Origin: Harmothoe impar
Taxonomy: Eukaryota; Annelida; Polychaeta; Phyllodocida; Polynoidae
Reading direction: 5' to 3'
Length of the DNA: 64,000 nt
Assembly (NCBI GenBank): GCA_947462335.1
Contig: OX381708.1
Coordinates: 45,449,377 to 45,513,376 of the forward strand
Part shown: piece after piece, positions 46,002 to 56,298 of the stretch
How positions within the stretch are numbered: the stretch's first letter is position 1
Layout of the letters: each line of letters starts with the position of its first letter
The notes under the pieces: generated by a model
What the model was told of the DNA's origin: nothing
The model's database searches: none
What the model saw: the letters and a program-made list of their open reading frames with translations, nothing else
Position numbers and translations under genes: made by a program

Positions 46002-46487
46002 TTGCTTTTAATTTCAACATGTGGACGGAATGATAACCTGTATTGCATGTCACTTTACATGCCAGGGGCATATATTCAAGTTCACAATTCAAGAGTATAC
46101 ATGTCTCAAGTGGAAAATGAAGTTTTATTCACACCTGGAGAAAATAATTATTCTTCGAATATCCATCTCAACAAAGTCACTGAATTCTGCAAGTCTACAC
46201 TTGTTAGCTTGGATGATCTGAATACGTCATATGACGTAGACATCACTGCCTATACTCCAGATGAGGTTGAATACTTTATGGGAGTATCCACAGGGGCCAA
46301 TAACTGTCCAATATTACATAATATTGCTAGGGATCCTTCGCATTTGCTCTCTTATTTTCCAATTCGTTGTCATCACATGTATCAGTACTCTTTACTTTTA
46401 TACTTGATTAACAGACTGAATAGAAGGAAGGAACTATCCACTGAATCTGTAAAGAAATACATAGTACAATGTCAATTTCCGAGCTGA
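46002..46487 (+). CDS. Unrecognised 161-codon open frame
   Basis: The frame is longer than expected by chance in this AT-rich DNA. It follows an acceptor-like TTTAAACATCTAG (ending about 45993), so it could be a terminal exon. No signal peptide, membrane segment or motif is recognised; composition is rich in Asn, Ser, Tyr and Leu. No transposon ends frame it. It may be a gene, a decayed element or chance. Confidence 0.25.
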   Translation: MLLISTCGRNDNLYCMSLYMPGAYIQVHNSRVYMSQVENEVLFTPGENNYSSNIHLNKVTEFCKSTLVSLDDLNTSYDVDITAYTPDEVEYFMGVSTGANNCPILHNIARDPSHLLSYFPIRCHHMYQYSLLLYLINRLNRRKELSTESVKKYIVQCQFPS

Positions 46488-46751
46488 ATTGTGACATGTA
46501 TGCTCTGTGATCAGCTATAATAGCCTAACAGTATTGCTTATTTTCTAGATGGCACTATGTGTAACATCATCATGTCGGTACAGTTATATGTAGTCAATAT
46601 CGAAAGTTCCAATAAGAGGTTCACTGTATAAATACCCTAAATTCCCGCGTATAACCAGCATCTCGTCTGTGTGCCGATCCTAGTATGCTGCACCAGCGAT
46701 CTGACTCACTACCAATAACCAATTGCAAGTGACCATCAGCCCCCCCTCCCT

Positions 46752-47682
46752 AAAGCTGGGGCTCCACTAGCCGAATTTATTCACAAATCTGACTCAGTTA
46801 TATCCCATAACATTTACATGCCTTAAACAGGGAAGTTTCTGTTTACAAACAACGTTTTTATTTATCAACAAATGAAAAATAGAATTGCCAAGGTTATATG
46901 ACACGATTAAGGTCCCGATTTATATCCCGATTTTGCAACCCAGGCCGATTTTGGCTCCCGAACCCATATCTAACAGGTTTGATTTTCATTGGTCTGATCT
47001 GCAGGCCGATCTATATACAATTTATACAGAAAATGAATGGATTAATCGGCCAGATAGATTTCTGAAGGCTTCGTTTATACCTGAACAAACTGTATAGACA
47101 TGTATGATCGGATCGTGAGAATTGCCCAAAATATCGGGTAGTGGAGTCCCAGCTAAAATATCGGGTAGTGGAGTCCCAGCTTAAAGCTGGGGCTCCACTA
47201 CCCGATTTTTTGGGCAATTCTCACAATCCGATTATACAGGGTCTGTACAGTTTATTCAGGTAAAACAAATGCTTATTTACTGTATTAAAATCGGCCCATT
47301 AAATCGATGTGGAGAGGGGATATGTTTATATTTACATTTCACCATAGGTATATACAGTTTGATCTGATATAAACACAGGCCTAGAAGTCGCACTGTTGAG
47401 AGAAATACAAATCTAACCAGTTTGATATGAGATCGGGAGCCAAAATCGGCCTCAGATGCTAAATCGGGACCTAAATCGGGATAAAGATCTTGTTTGTATA
47501 GCCTTAGCAAGTCTATTTTCCACCTATTTATAAACAAAAACACTATTTGTAAACAAAGACCTATGGCAGGATCTGCAGTAACCCCTGTCTGCTGTATATA
47601 CTAGTTATGGTATATAACTGAGTCTGATTCGTAAGAATAGCCCCGATTTGAGAGAAAATCGGTTAGTGGAGCCCCAGTTTTA
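46752..47682. mobile_element. Head-to-head pair of AAAGCTGGGGCTCCACTA foldback elements
   Basis: The ends are AAAGCTGGGGCTCCACTAGC and TTAGTGGAGCCCCAGTTTTA. A third and fourth copy of the end meet at about 47133-47206, where two tandem copies of ATCGGGTAGTGGAGTCCCAG face AAAGCTGGGGCTCCACTACC. The axis lies near 47182. The inner parts (CCGATTTT, GGTCTG, CAGTTT) are also inverted. No coding capacity. Confidence 0.8.
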
Positions 47683-47695
47683 AACCCCTCGTCAT

Positions 47696-47939
47696 CTACT
47701 GCCCAGCTTCAGATGCACTGTCGTCCTTCGGAGCAGCTCCCTTCTGTCCCCCGAGGCGTTTGAGCTGCTCGTGCACGTTGCCGTAGAGCTTGGTGCGGTG
47801 TGACTTGTAGCGGGTGTACTCACTGTACTCCTCCTCCAGCACGTCATCCAGGTTACGCACCAGCACACGCTTATTGCACAGAGCCAGCCCCCTCTCTATC
47901 AGTGTCTGCTTGGACGTCAGGTCCTTACAGCATACTATC
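47696..47939 (-). CDS. Unrecognised minus-strand gene, exon 3
   Basis: Acceptor ACACACAG; completes a Trp codon split by the intron. Encodes the IVCCKDL...LVRNLDDV...TRYKSHRTKLY module and ends EAGQ-stop. It is GC-rich compared with its flanks. Confidence 0.72.
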
Positions 47940-50900
47940 CTGTGTGTACGTGGAAGATGGTATCATTTAGGGGGGTTTAATGTAGGTTTGTTGACTGTTT
48001 TCGTTCACAGCTATAGATGATGGACTACAGAAATATTACCATTTATGAGGATCGTTTTATTTTCTCATGTCTTTTATAGCGTTGATACACTATACCCTCA
48101 GAAAAGTGAGAGTCATTGTCGCTAAAACTACCCTCACCTGAGAGTCAGGCAGTGGTTTTAGCGACAATGACTCTCACTTTTCTGTGTGTGCACCGAGGGG
48201 CCGGCATGATGCCTGAATGCAGCCCTGGTAAGTTTACTCGTCAGTGCAAGGTGCCTATATACCTTATGGGGTTGATAGATTCCCGAAGAGCCGGCACGAT
48301 ACCTGAATGCAGCCATGGCGAGTAAACTTGTCAGTGCTGTATTCATGCATCGTGACGACAAAGGGCATCTCACATTATTAAAGTAATAGCGACCCTTAAA
48401 TGTTATTAATTAATAGCCAGTACTGACCAGCGGTTCTCCAGCCCTGTGCATCCGTGCAGGACGTTCCTGTCTCGGAATGACAGCGAGGCTACGCCAGCTT
48501 TCGTTATGTCCTTGAGGCAGTCATAGATGCAGTGGCTGACGTAGGCATGGCTGAGGAAGGTGTTGGGGAAGTGGAAGCAAACAGAGAAGGGCTGAGGGAC
48601 TGGAGGCTTGCTGAAGATGACCACAGCACGGGAGATGCCAGCCTTGCCGATACCAAAGGTGTGCATGCCTTCTGAATGGTTGGTTCCCACTATCATCGAC
48701 CTGTTAAATGTCATGATAGAGTTGTATTCGGATGATAGGTCAGTTCGAAGATATTGGATATAAAGCGAGTGGGATATACATTTCTTTTTGAATCTAAATG
48801 GCTATTCATTTAAAGGAGACCAACCTAAACGAGAGCAAAAAAGAGACAATTGCAAAATACATAAAAGTAATGACACCATTGGCGTATCTCAATATCAAAG
48901 ACACAGATGCATTTTGGAGAAGAATGAGAAAAGAACATACCTAAAGATTATAGCATGCACATGTTTTTGTTATTTCACAATGAAATGTTAATTTTGGTTG
49001 ATTTTAAGCCCCTTCACAAAGAAGACTGAGATAATGTTGTCTCTCATACATTTTTTTTTTTTTTTTAATTTCTATTTAACAAAAACTATAATATCATTGC
49101 CCCTTGGTTCAATGCAGCGCATTCTATGGTTTCAGGTAAATCAGTTGCCCGGGAAGCCCCAGAGACATACACATGTAGGCAGATCTTGGCTTTCAGGTAA
49201 GCCTGGAAAGGAATGCATCTACATGCAAGTTAAATAAATTTCAAGACATTGATCCAGAGACACTATCTGATTAGTATGAAATGTTATTAGATTTCTGAAA
49301 GCAGAAGAGCGCATGGAATAGACAATTGTCTAAAGATTTCATGGTGAAGATGAATGTTTCTGAAATAATCAAAATCAATGTGAAAGTCAGCTATGACCTT
49401 TAATTGATATTGCTGCAATCTGAATTCAGTGAACTTATTATCTTTAATTGGTAATGCTGCAAATTAGATTTAGTGAAGTTTACCAATTAGAGATTGTAGA
49501 AAACCATAACTAGCTGAGCATAATCAGTGAATGTGTCTGCTATTCTGTTAATATAATAACTACCAATCAACACTTTACATCAATTCTATCTATACTGCAT
49601 AATAGGCTAATGTACATGTTTTTGTGAAAGGACACTTCCTATTTGACTAAATTATTCTAAGAATCCCCGTAGAGAAACCACCCGTGTCACTCACTCAACC
49701 CTTTATAATTATGTAGGTGCATGCTGGCAACCAGGACACAAAGGGAACATGCCAGATGTGTTCCCTGGTGTAGGGTGGAGCAGACAACATTAAACTTGCA
49801 CGTCTTGTGCTATACATGTACTAGGTGGTAGCTGTTTGTGATTTTTCAGCCAACAAATATTACAAATACAATACAAATAGCATTGATTCATTTCCCTCCA
49901 CCTTGGATGCACCAAGGGAAGGATTATCGCTGGTGATGTAGAGTATAAATGTTTGATGTGGAGGCAGAACATGACTTCGTGGTTGGCGTACAATGATGTG
50001 AACCACACATACCAAACAAATCTTAGTTTTCACATTAAATGGATCTGATCCTATATGTATTTCTAAAGGTGTAGGCATTGTCTCTGTAGCTGTACAGACA
50101 GTGATGATGAACTTCAAACAGGACTTGCATGATATCATGCAGAAGAGTATTCTGTATTTTTTAAAACTCATGCCTATTGTGAAAAGCTGCAGATCTTTTT
50201 CAAAATCTGTACAGAAACAGAACACAATTGTTTAAATCATTATCACAGATCTCAATAGGCGCGCGCAATACATTCATAAGGGAGATGGGAAAGGTACTGG
50301 GAAAAATAATAATATTGCGGACATTATAATTATTTCATGCAGACATAATTGGCAACAAATACTTGATGTACATTGACCACCATTTATATATGGGCAACCT
50401 CAAGAGGTATACATTCCTCTCCATGTTTGCCACAACATTAAAGACTGCACCGATCACAAGGTTAACTAGATTGTGTTTGTCAGGTTTAGAAAACAAATAT
50501 TCCAAATGTTCATATCAACGCTACTTTAGGTGACGATATGATGATGCTCCAGAATTTATCTCAGTAAAGCAGTGTTATACTTTGGGAGCATGTATGCTGC
50601 TTGTGCTCTGCTATTCTGTATTAGAGCACTCAGCATTTTATTAATCTACAGTGTGCCACTTCAGTATATCATGGTTCATCATTACATATTGAGTACAATC
50701 TGTGTCATAGTGCACCAAATGTGGAGTAAGAGGACACAGATTTGGCTCCAAATTCTCAGTACCTAGATATTCCTCTATGAACACTATCCAATTCTATTTT
50801 CTTCTGGAGATTTGTATCTCCCGATGAACACTATCTAGAGAACCAGTGGTACATCTTGAATACTTGGTGCACACATACTTACTTTTCATTTTTTAAAGAG

Positions 50901-53900
50901 TCCCTTCAAAATGATAGAATGACAAATCTTGTATATAATGAAGTACATGTCTCTGATTCACAGACACATGTTGGCATATTCTTGCACACACACACCATTC
51001 GGCAGTCCCTCCATTTATGTTCGTAGTTTGTGTTCATGTTTCTACTACATGCGTTACAGTATAAGGCCTATATACTTTAGTGATATATGCTATAGTTTAT
51101 AGGAGAAATAGATTTTGATTGTGCTGGATCCGTTATATCACTTGTCCTAACACCATTGGCTGTTCTGAACTGTCTAAATGGCTTTCTGACAAAGTGACAT
51201 ACTGGACATGTACATGTATTATTGAGGTTTCTGAGCAGATTATGAATGTTAAGACATATGCAGCGCATTACGCTGCAAACTCAATCTCTATAATTGCCAT
51301 AGAAGGCGGATCTTGGCATTTAATTCGACCTGAAAAATAGAGGGGACATGCAAACAAGTAAGCATCATTTTATGACAGTGCTCTAAAGATACCATCTGAT
51401 TAGCAGACAGTTCTATTAGATTTCTAAAAGCAGAATAGCGCATGGAATAGACAACTCTCTGTTATTGTCTAGGATATAATGAATGGTGATTCAAGTAAAT
51501 ACAATCAATGGTGATAGTAACTTATAATCTTTAATTGGTAATGCCCTAATTTAGATTTAGTGAAATTTACCAATTAGAGATGATAGAAAATCATGATTAG
51601 TTGAGCATAATCAGTGAATATGTATGCTTTTCTGTTAATATAATGACTACCAAGCAAACAGTTAATTGAACAACAATTCTAGGTATACTGCATAGTTGGC
51701 CAATCCACACAAGGCGATTTACTGTGAAAGGACACCCACTTTGTACTAAACCATTCTGACCCTTAACATCGTAATGCCTTTTGTTGCCATGACTAATGAA
51801 TACAGCAGCTGTAGAAGCTTACATGGTTGACACACTCCTGAAGGGTCAGCATGTTGCATAAAATTAATGCAGACCTGGCAAGTAGATTTGCTTAGCTGCA
51901 TTCATGCATCATAATGATAAGAGAAATAGCAATTTAAAGCACTATGCGGCTCTTAAAGAGATGCGATTCTCATTGGAGAAACCACCTCAGTTATTCACCC
52001 CCACCCATTATATGTAGGTGCATGCTGGCAACCAAGACACAAAGGGAACATGCCAGATGTGTTCCCTGGTGTAGGGTGGAGCAGACAACATTAAACTTGC
52101 ATGTCTTGTGTTATACTGGGTGGTAGCTGTTCGTGATAGCATTGATTTATTTCCCTCCACTTTGGATGCACCAAGGGAAGGATGACTACTGGTGATGTAG
52201 AGTATAAATGTTTGATGTGGAGGCAGAACATGAGTTCTTGGTTGGACTACAATGATGTAGACCACATGTCTAAAGATTGCCATTTCTAAAAAGACAATCT
52301 GAGATTCTCATTTAAAATTGAAGTGCCGTTGCCTCCCCTGTATAACTATATAAATGACAATACTCAGTCAAGTCATTGCCATGTATTATCTCGATAAGGA
52401 ATGGTAAAATGGTTTGTCCTCTGAGCCTGCCTCTAAAACAGGTTTTCTTTACATTATACGGTAATGATCCTATATCTATTTCGAGACATATAAGCATTGT
52501 CTCATTAGCAGTACAGATAGTGATGTTGAACTTCACATGGGCCTTGCATGATATAGTGCAGAAGACCATTCTGTGTCTTTTTTGAAACACATGCCCATTG
52601 TGAAAAGCTGTAGATCAAATCTTTGTTAACATCTGTACAGAAACAGAACATAATCATGTAAAGTATTACAATCTTATTTGGCGCGCACAGTACATTTACA
52701 ATGGAAATTGGAAACAACAGGGAAGAGGTTAGGGGTAAATAATGATATATCGCGGACATTATACTTCATGCAGACATGATTGGCAACAAATACTTGGCTG
52801 TACATTGACCACCATTTATGAGAGGGCGACTTAAAGAAGTGTACATTTCTCTCCATATTTTCTACAACATGGTTAACTAGATTGTGTTTGTCAGGCTAAG
52901 AAAGGAAATCTTCCAGATGTAAATAGCGATGCTACTTTAGAATGATGATCTGGTGATGCTCCAGAGCTTATCTCGCTAGATTAGTGTAATACTCTGGGAG
53001 GATGTATGCTGCTTGTGCCATATGGCACATTATTCCATAATATAATACAATCTATATTTGGTACACATAGGACGCAGCTTACGTGCTCTGTCTACCACAA
53101 TCCCAAATATGGAGCAAGAGCACATAGATAATACACTATTCCTCTATGAAACTGCCCAATTCTAATTTACCATTGCATCTGGTGATTTGTATCTGCCGTT
53201 AAACACTACCTAGAGAACTAATGGTACATTTTGAATACTTGGCGCACAGATACTTACTTTTCATTGAAAAAAGGATCGCTTAAAAATGATAAAATAACAA
53301 AACTCGTTTATATATATTCAATGCCGTACGGGTCACTGATTCACAGGAACAAGTACAGGCATATACTTCTACTCATCTTTTTGTTTTCTTATATAGTTAT
53401 AAAACAATTACACATCCCAATACTTCTACTTACACTACAAATTTAATTGTATACATTTTAAACTGGTTGGCATCTTATAAATGCACTGCCATGGAAGCCA
53501 TTTTTAAAGAGATTGCAGTTCTTTCCCCCAGATGTAAGTGTCATTTTGCATAAATATGGCCAAGACTAAAGTATACAACTATGGTGACCTCCAGGATGCA
53601 GCCCCCCCCCCAAAAAAACAAAAACAAAAAAACAACAATAAAACACCACGACTTTCCCCAGAAAATCTATCCCAAAAGAAATTCCTCGCAAAATTAAATG
53701 ACCCTTTTGATAATCATTAAACTTACTCTTCTGCAAAGCGGGGAGCAGGAGCATTTGGGTCTTTTGGAGTGACGGTGATGGGACCTGTTCTGATGCCGGT
53801 GACCGGGGCTACAGTGGGCACGGTCAGTGCCTTAGCTGCAGGTACACTTCCTTCTCCTGAGGACCCTGGAGGAAGCCCCACACTGGAAGCATCTGATCCC

Positions 53901-53980
53901 TCCAGGCTCAAAGGTGCCAGTCTCCCCTTCCTCTGATCTGGCGATGGTGATGTCTCCATAATGCTGATAGACATAGACAT
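47696..53980 (-). CDS. Unrecognised three-exon protein (256 residues)
   Basis: Exons on the minus strand: 53980-53727 (donor GTAAGT), 48700-48428 (acceptor TTTAACAG, donor GTCAGT) and 47939-47696 (acceptor ACACACAG, stop TAG). Phases 2 and 2 agree and give 256 residues. Residues 1-84 are Ser/Pro/Gly-rich and probably disordered. Residues 85-175 form a compact region with HTFGIGKAGISRAVVIFSKP and conserved Cys/His (VCFHFPNTF, HCIYDCLKDI). Residues 176-256 hold the module CCKDLTSKQTLIERGLALC...KRVLVRNLDDV and an acidic/basic tail. The last module is shared with the 43253-43720 gene. The strand/helix alternation could be RRM-like; no function is claimed. The first ATG lies soon after an acceptor-like TTGACAG, so an additional 5' exon is likely. 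Confidence 0.72.
48099..48184. other. Perfect 30-bp-stem hairpin in intron
   Basis: CAGAAAAGTGAGAGTCATTG through GCTAAAAC (48099-48128) is exactly complementary to 48155-48184. The loop is 26 nt and includes CCTCACCTGAGAG. It sits in intron 2 of the minus-strand gene, which would be transcribed through it. It could be a pre-miRNA-like hairpin or the remnant of a MITE. Confidence 0.75.
48195..48400. repeat. GGCATGATGCATGAATGCAG family, copy 1
   Basis: Holds two internal GCCGGCA(T/C)GAT.CCTGAATGCAGCC units and the tail ATGCATCGTGACGACAAAGG...CACATTA. Related tails occur at 51838-51960, 57400-57510 and 61950-62155. Confidence 0.65.
48428..48700 (-). CDS. Unrecognised minus-strand gene, exon 2
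   Basis: Phase 2 in and out. Encodes SMIVGTNHSEGMHTFGIGKA, then VVIFSKPPVPQPF and NTFLSHAYVSHCIYDCLKDI. GC-rich, with consensus splice sites on both sides. Confidence 0.75.
49247..50945. repeat. Tandem duplicated block, unit 1
   Basis: Shares with unit 2 a collinear series of landmarks: TCTGATTAG...ATTAGATTTCT, GCGCATGGAATAGACAA, TTAATTGGTAATGC, CCAGATGTGTTCCCTGGTGT, TATAAATGTTTGATGTGGAG, TACAGAAACAGAACA, and TACTTACTTTTCATT. No open frame survives across it. Confidence 0.8.
51361..53320. repeat. Tandem duplicated block, unit 2
   Basis: The second unit in the same orientation as 49247-50945, with substitutions and indels spread throughout; by eye about 80-85% similar where aligned. It contains an additional insert with a GCATCATAATGAT/CATTCATGCATC-family repeat at 51838-51960. 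Confidence 0.8.
53727..53980 (-). CDS. Unrecognised minus-strand gene, exon 1 of model
   Basis: The first of three in-frame ATGs (53980, 53974, 53959) is chosen. Encodes SPSPDQRKGRLAPLSLEGSD and a Pro/Val/Thr-rich stretch (VTPKDPNAPAP), likely disordered. An acceptor-like TTGACAG sits about 15 nt before the ATG, so the true start may lie in an upstream exon. Confidence 0.65.
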
Positions 53981-53995
53981 TGTATATATTGCCAC

Positions 53996-55496
53996 CTGTC
54001 AATTGAATGATGCCGTCGAGTAACTCGATGAGCAGCTTGCTTCACGCTCTTAATTTAATCACGTTAGTTTCTAAAACACTGGCATTCCTCACTTAGTCCG
54101 TATAGCTTTAGCTCCACATATAGTCTGCATACAATTATCAGCAATCCAATTATTATTAGAACAATAATAGTTCCTAAATAGGTTGTCAATGAGAATCGCT
54201 CCTTATCCTTTGCAATGGACAATTCACTATAAAACCATCGAGCATTTATATCTGCTCTGTTTCTGGTTATGCCTGACGGTGCTTTGTCTGTATGCAAACC
54301 TTCTTGGCCCGCTGCGCGCTTCCTCTTTGAGGCGCTACAAAGGAAATTGGATTAGAGAGTGGCCATTATTAAATGACAATGGGTTTGGTGGATCTCTGAA
54401 ATTCCCCTGGCCCGTCCAATGATTTACGGGAGCCCTCTCAATGGCGCCAGAATTTATCGCCACCTCCCCCACAAAATAAACTAGATCTAGAGTAATGTGT
54501 GGACTTGTTCCCTGGAAAAGGGTGAATTCATTTTGCACCCCGCAGGCTCAAAATGGGTCCCAAACATCCTTTTGGGCTCCCTCAAGATAGATCCAGATCC
54601 CTCTTCAGCACCCCCTCTGCTGTTGGGTAATGACCGCTCCTTAAGGGGTTGAAACATGCAGTGATCTGTGTCTGTGAGCAGCTCACCCAAATCAATATAC
54701 CACTGATGAGCTGCTCGCCCCACCTACCTTTGTTTTACCAGCCTTTCCTAATGAGTTATTCATGCTGCCAGTCTGAAGAAGGAAGGGAGGGGGTGCCACC
54801 TTAACTTACATAAACTAATGACTTCTCCATTGGGTGTACGTTTTTATAGTTCATTGTTTGAAGCATGCTAAACGGCGACTCACAAAACATCTCACAATTC
54901 TTCTTATGTATTAGGTGAGCAATGAAAACTTTAGAGGTCTATGCATGACCCCTTTTTTAGTTACAAATGATAACAATCTAACCAAGGTAATTCGGAAATA
55001 GGGGTCTCTCTGTGCCTTTCATTCCTGAATCTAATCGAGGCATGGGGGACTCCTTTGCCTACTTTGCAGCTCAAACGATATTAGAATAACACTCGAAGGT
55101 CTGATGCAACAAAGTTATTTTAATATGAATCCATATATCACAGTCTTTCTACAGAAGGCAACAATATAGCGGGCTACGCCGACAGATATTGCCAAATTTC
55201 TTGCATAAAATGATATTATGGTAAAACCGGAAATAGTTATATATAAGCAAAAGGCAGATGGAAACAGGTTATGTGTGTGATTTAAACAGTCAAAATTCTG
55301 TATGCATAGTATTTGTGACGGACAAGGCTAATCACGACTCAAGGACATGACATTGTGTTCGCAGTCGTGCTTGTCAGCAATATGATGCATGTAGAGGCTA
55401 TGGCTGTTTTATGTACCACTTGTAATTGGTTTATGTGCACACGGTATATACAGCGGCCGTTTCCTTTGTTCTCCAGACCACTGAATACGGGATGCA
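53996..55496. other. Space between the two minus-strand genes
   Basis: Likely 5' region of the three-exon gene and 3' flank of the NHL gene. The minus-strand frame at 54487-54723 has no splice or composition support. No repeat is obvious. Confidence 0.35.
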
Positions 55497-55502
55497 TTTA
55501 TT
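55497..55502 (-). terminator. Polyadenylation signal of NHL gene
   Basis: TTTATT on the plus strand (AATAAA on the minus strand) lies about 160 nt downstream of the NHL gene stop codon. Confidence 0.5.
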
Positions 55503-55659
55503 ACTGATACTGCATGTGTATCTAATAGAGTATTTACACAGTCAGGAGGCAATTGGAAACTTCCTACATACAATAGAGAAACAATAGATAATCAAGTCTA
55601 TGGAAAGAAGGCACCATATCACAGTTTGAGCTTAATTCAATGTTATTAGTGTCCAACTC

Positions 55660-56298
55660 CTAGTCTGTCGGTACTGGAGTGCGGCGTGTACTGGAGGTGG
55701 GACGGTCCTTATGACACACACAGTCCAGGTACCGGAAGATCTTAACGCAATGTGGGCCGTTATTGGTGCATTCAATGGCCACCAGGTGGCCATCGCTGCC
55801 CACTGCCAATGCCTGCACGGCGCCCAAGTTGTCCATAGGCCCCGCGTGGTGGCGTTTCAGCACGCCTCTCTCACTGTAGACGTTGATGACGTGGTTTAGA
55901 GCGTCTGCTATAACAAGTTCTCCTAGGAAGTCCACTGCCACCCCAGCAGGGATGAAGCCTAATCCATTGGAGGCCGCAGCAGGGGTGAAACGATACAAGG
56001 GGGCACCGTCATACTTATAGAAGGTAACAGAAGCACTAGCTGGGTCTGAGACTATCACCTCATCCTTGTTGTTTAGGGCAATGTAAACGATGCCCTTAGT
56101 GGCCTTGGCCTTGCCCTTGCCGCTGACCTGTGGAGTGGGTAGGGAGAATTTGTGCAGTAGTTTGCCCAGCCTCCTGTATACCTCCACGGTGTGGCTGGAG
56201 GTGGCGACGACGATGTTAAACTCTCTGTCGCAAGCCATTGCGATGGGTTCGTTTTCCGTTGGGAATTGGAACTTGAACTTGAAGGTGGGGTCAAAGAT
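55660..56298 (-). CDS. NHL gene, exon 5 (blades 3-6)
   Basis: Acceptor TTTCCTCCTAG, phase 0. Encodes residues 184-395 with four propeller blades and a Ser/Thr/Pro-rich tail ending TPVPTD. The blade pattern keeps 'A.D..G.L.VAD...N.V.V'. Confidence 0.88.
   Translation of the reverse strand: MFDPTFKFKFQFPTENEPIAMACDREFNIVVATSSHTVEVYRRLGKLLHKFSLPTPQVSGKGKAKATKGIVYIALNNKDEVIVSDPASASVTFYKYDGAPLYRFTPAAASNGLGFIPAGVAVDFLGELVIADALNHVINVYSERGVLKRHHAGPMDNLGAVQALAVGSDGHLVAIECTNNGPHCVKIFRYLDCVCHKDRPTSSTRRTPVPTD

Larger units (their letters stand above)
48701..53726 (-). other. Intron 1 of the three-exon minus-strand gene (5 kb)
   Basis: Donor GTAAGT, acceptor CATTTAACAG. It is almost filled by an old tandem duplication (about 49247-53320). 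No exon of another gene is supported. The T-run at about 49050-49070 and an A/C-rich run at 53600-53645 are low complexity. Confidence 0.65.

Noticed and set aside
54487..54723. Upstream coding exon for the three-exon minus-strand gene
   Set aside because: No donor in the right phase joins it to 53980, and the frame has no coding-like composition.
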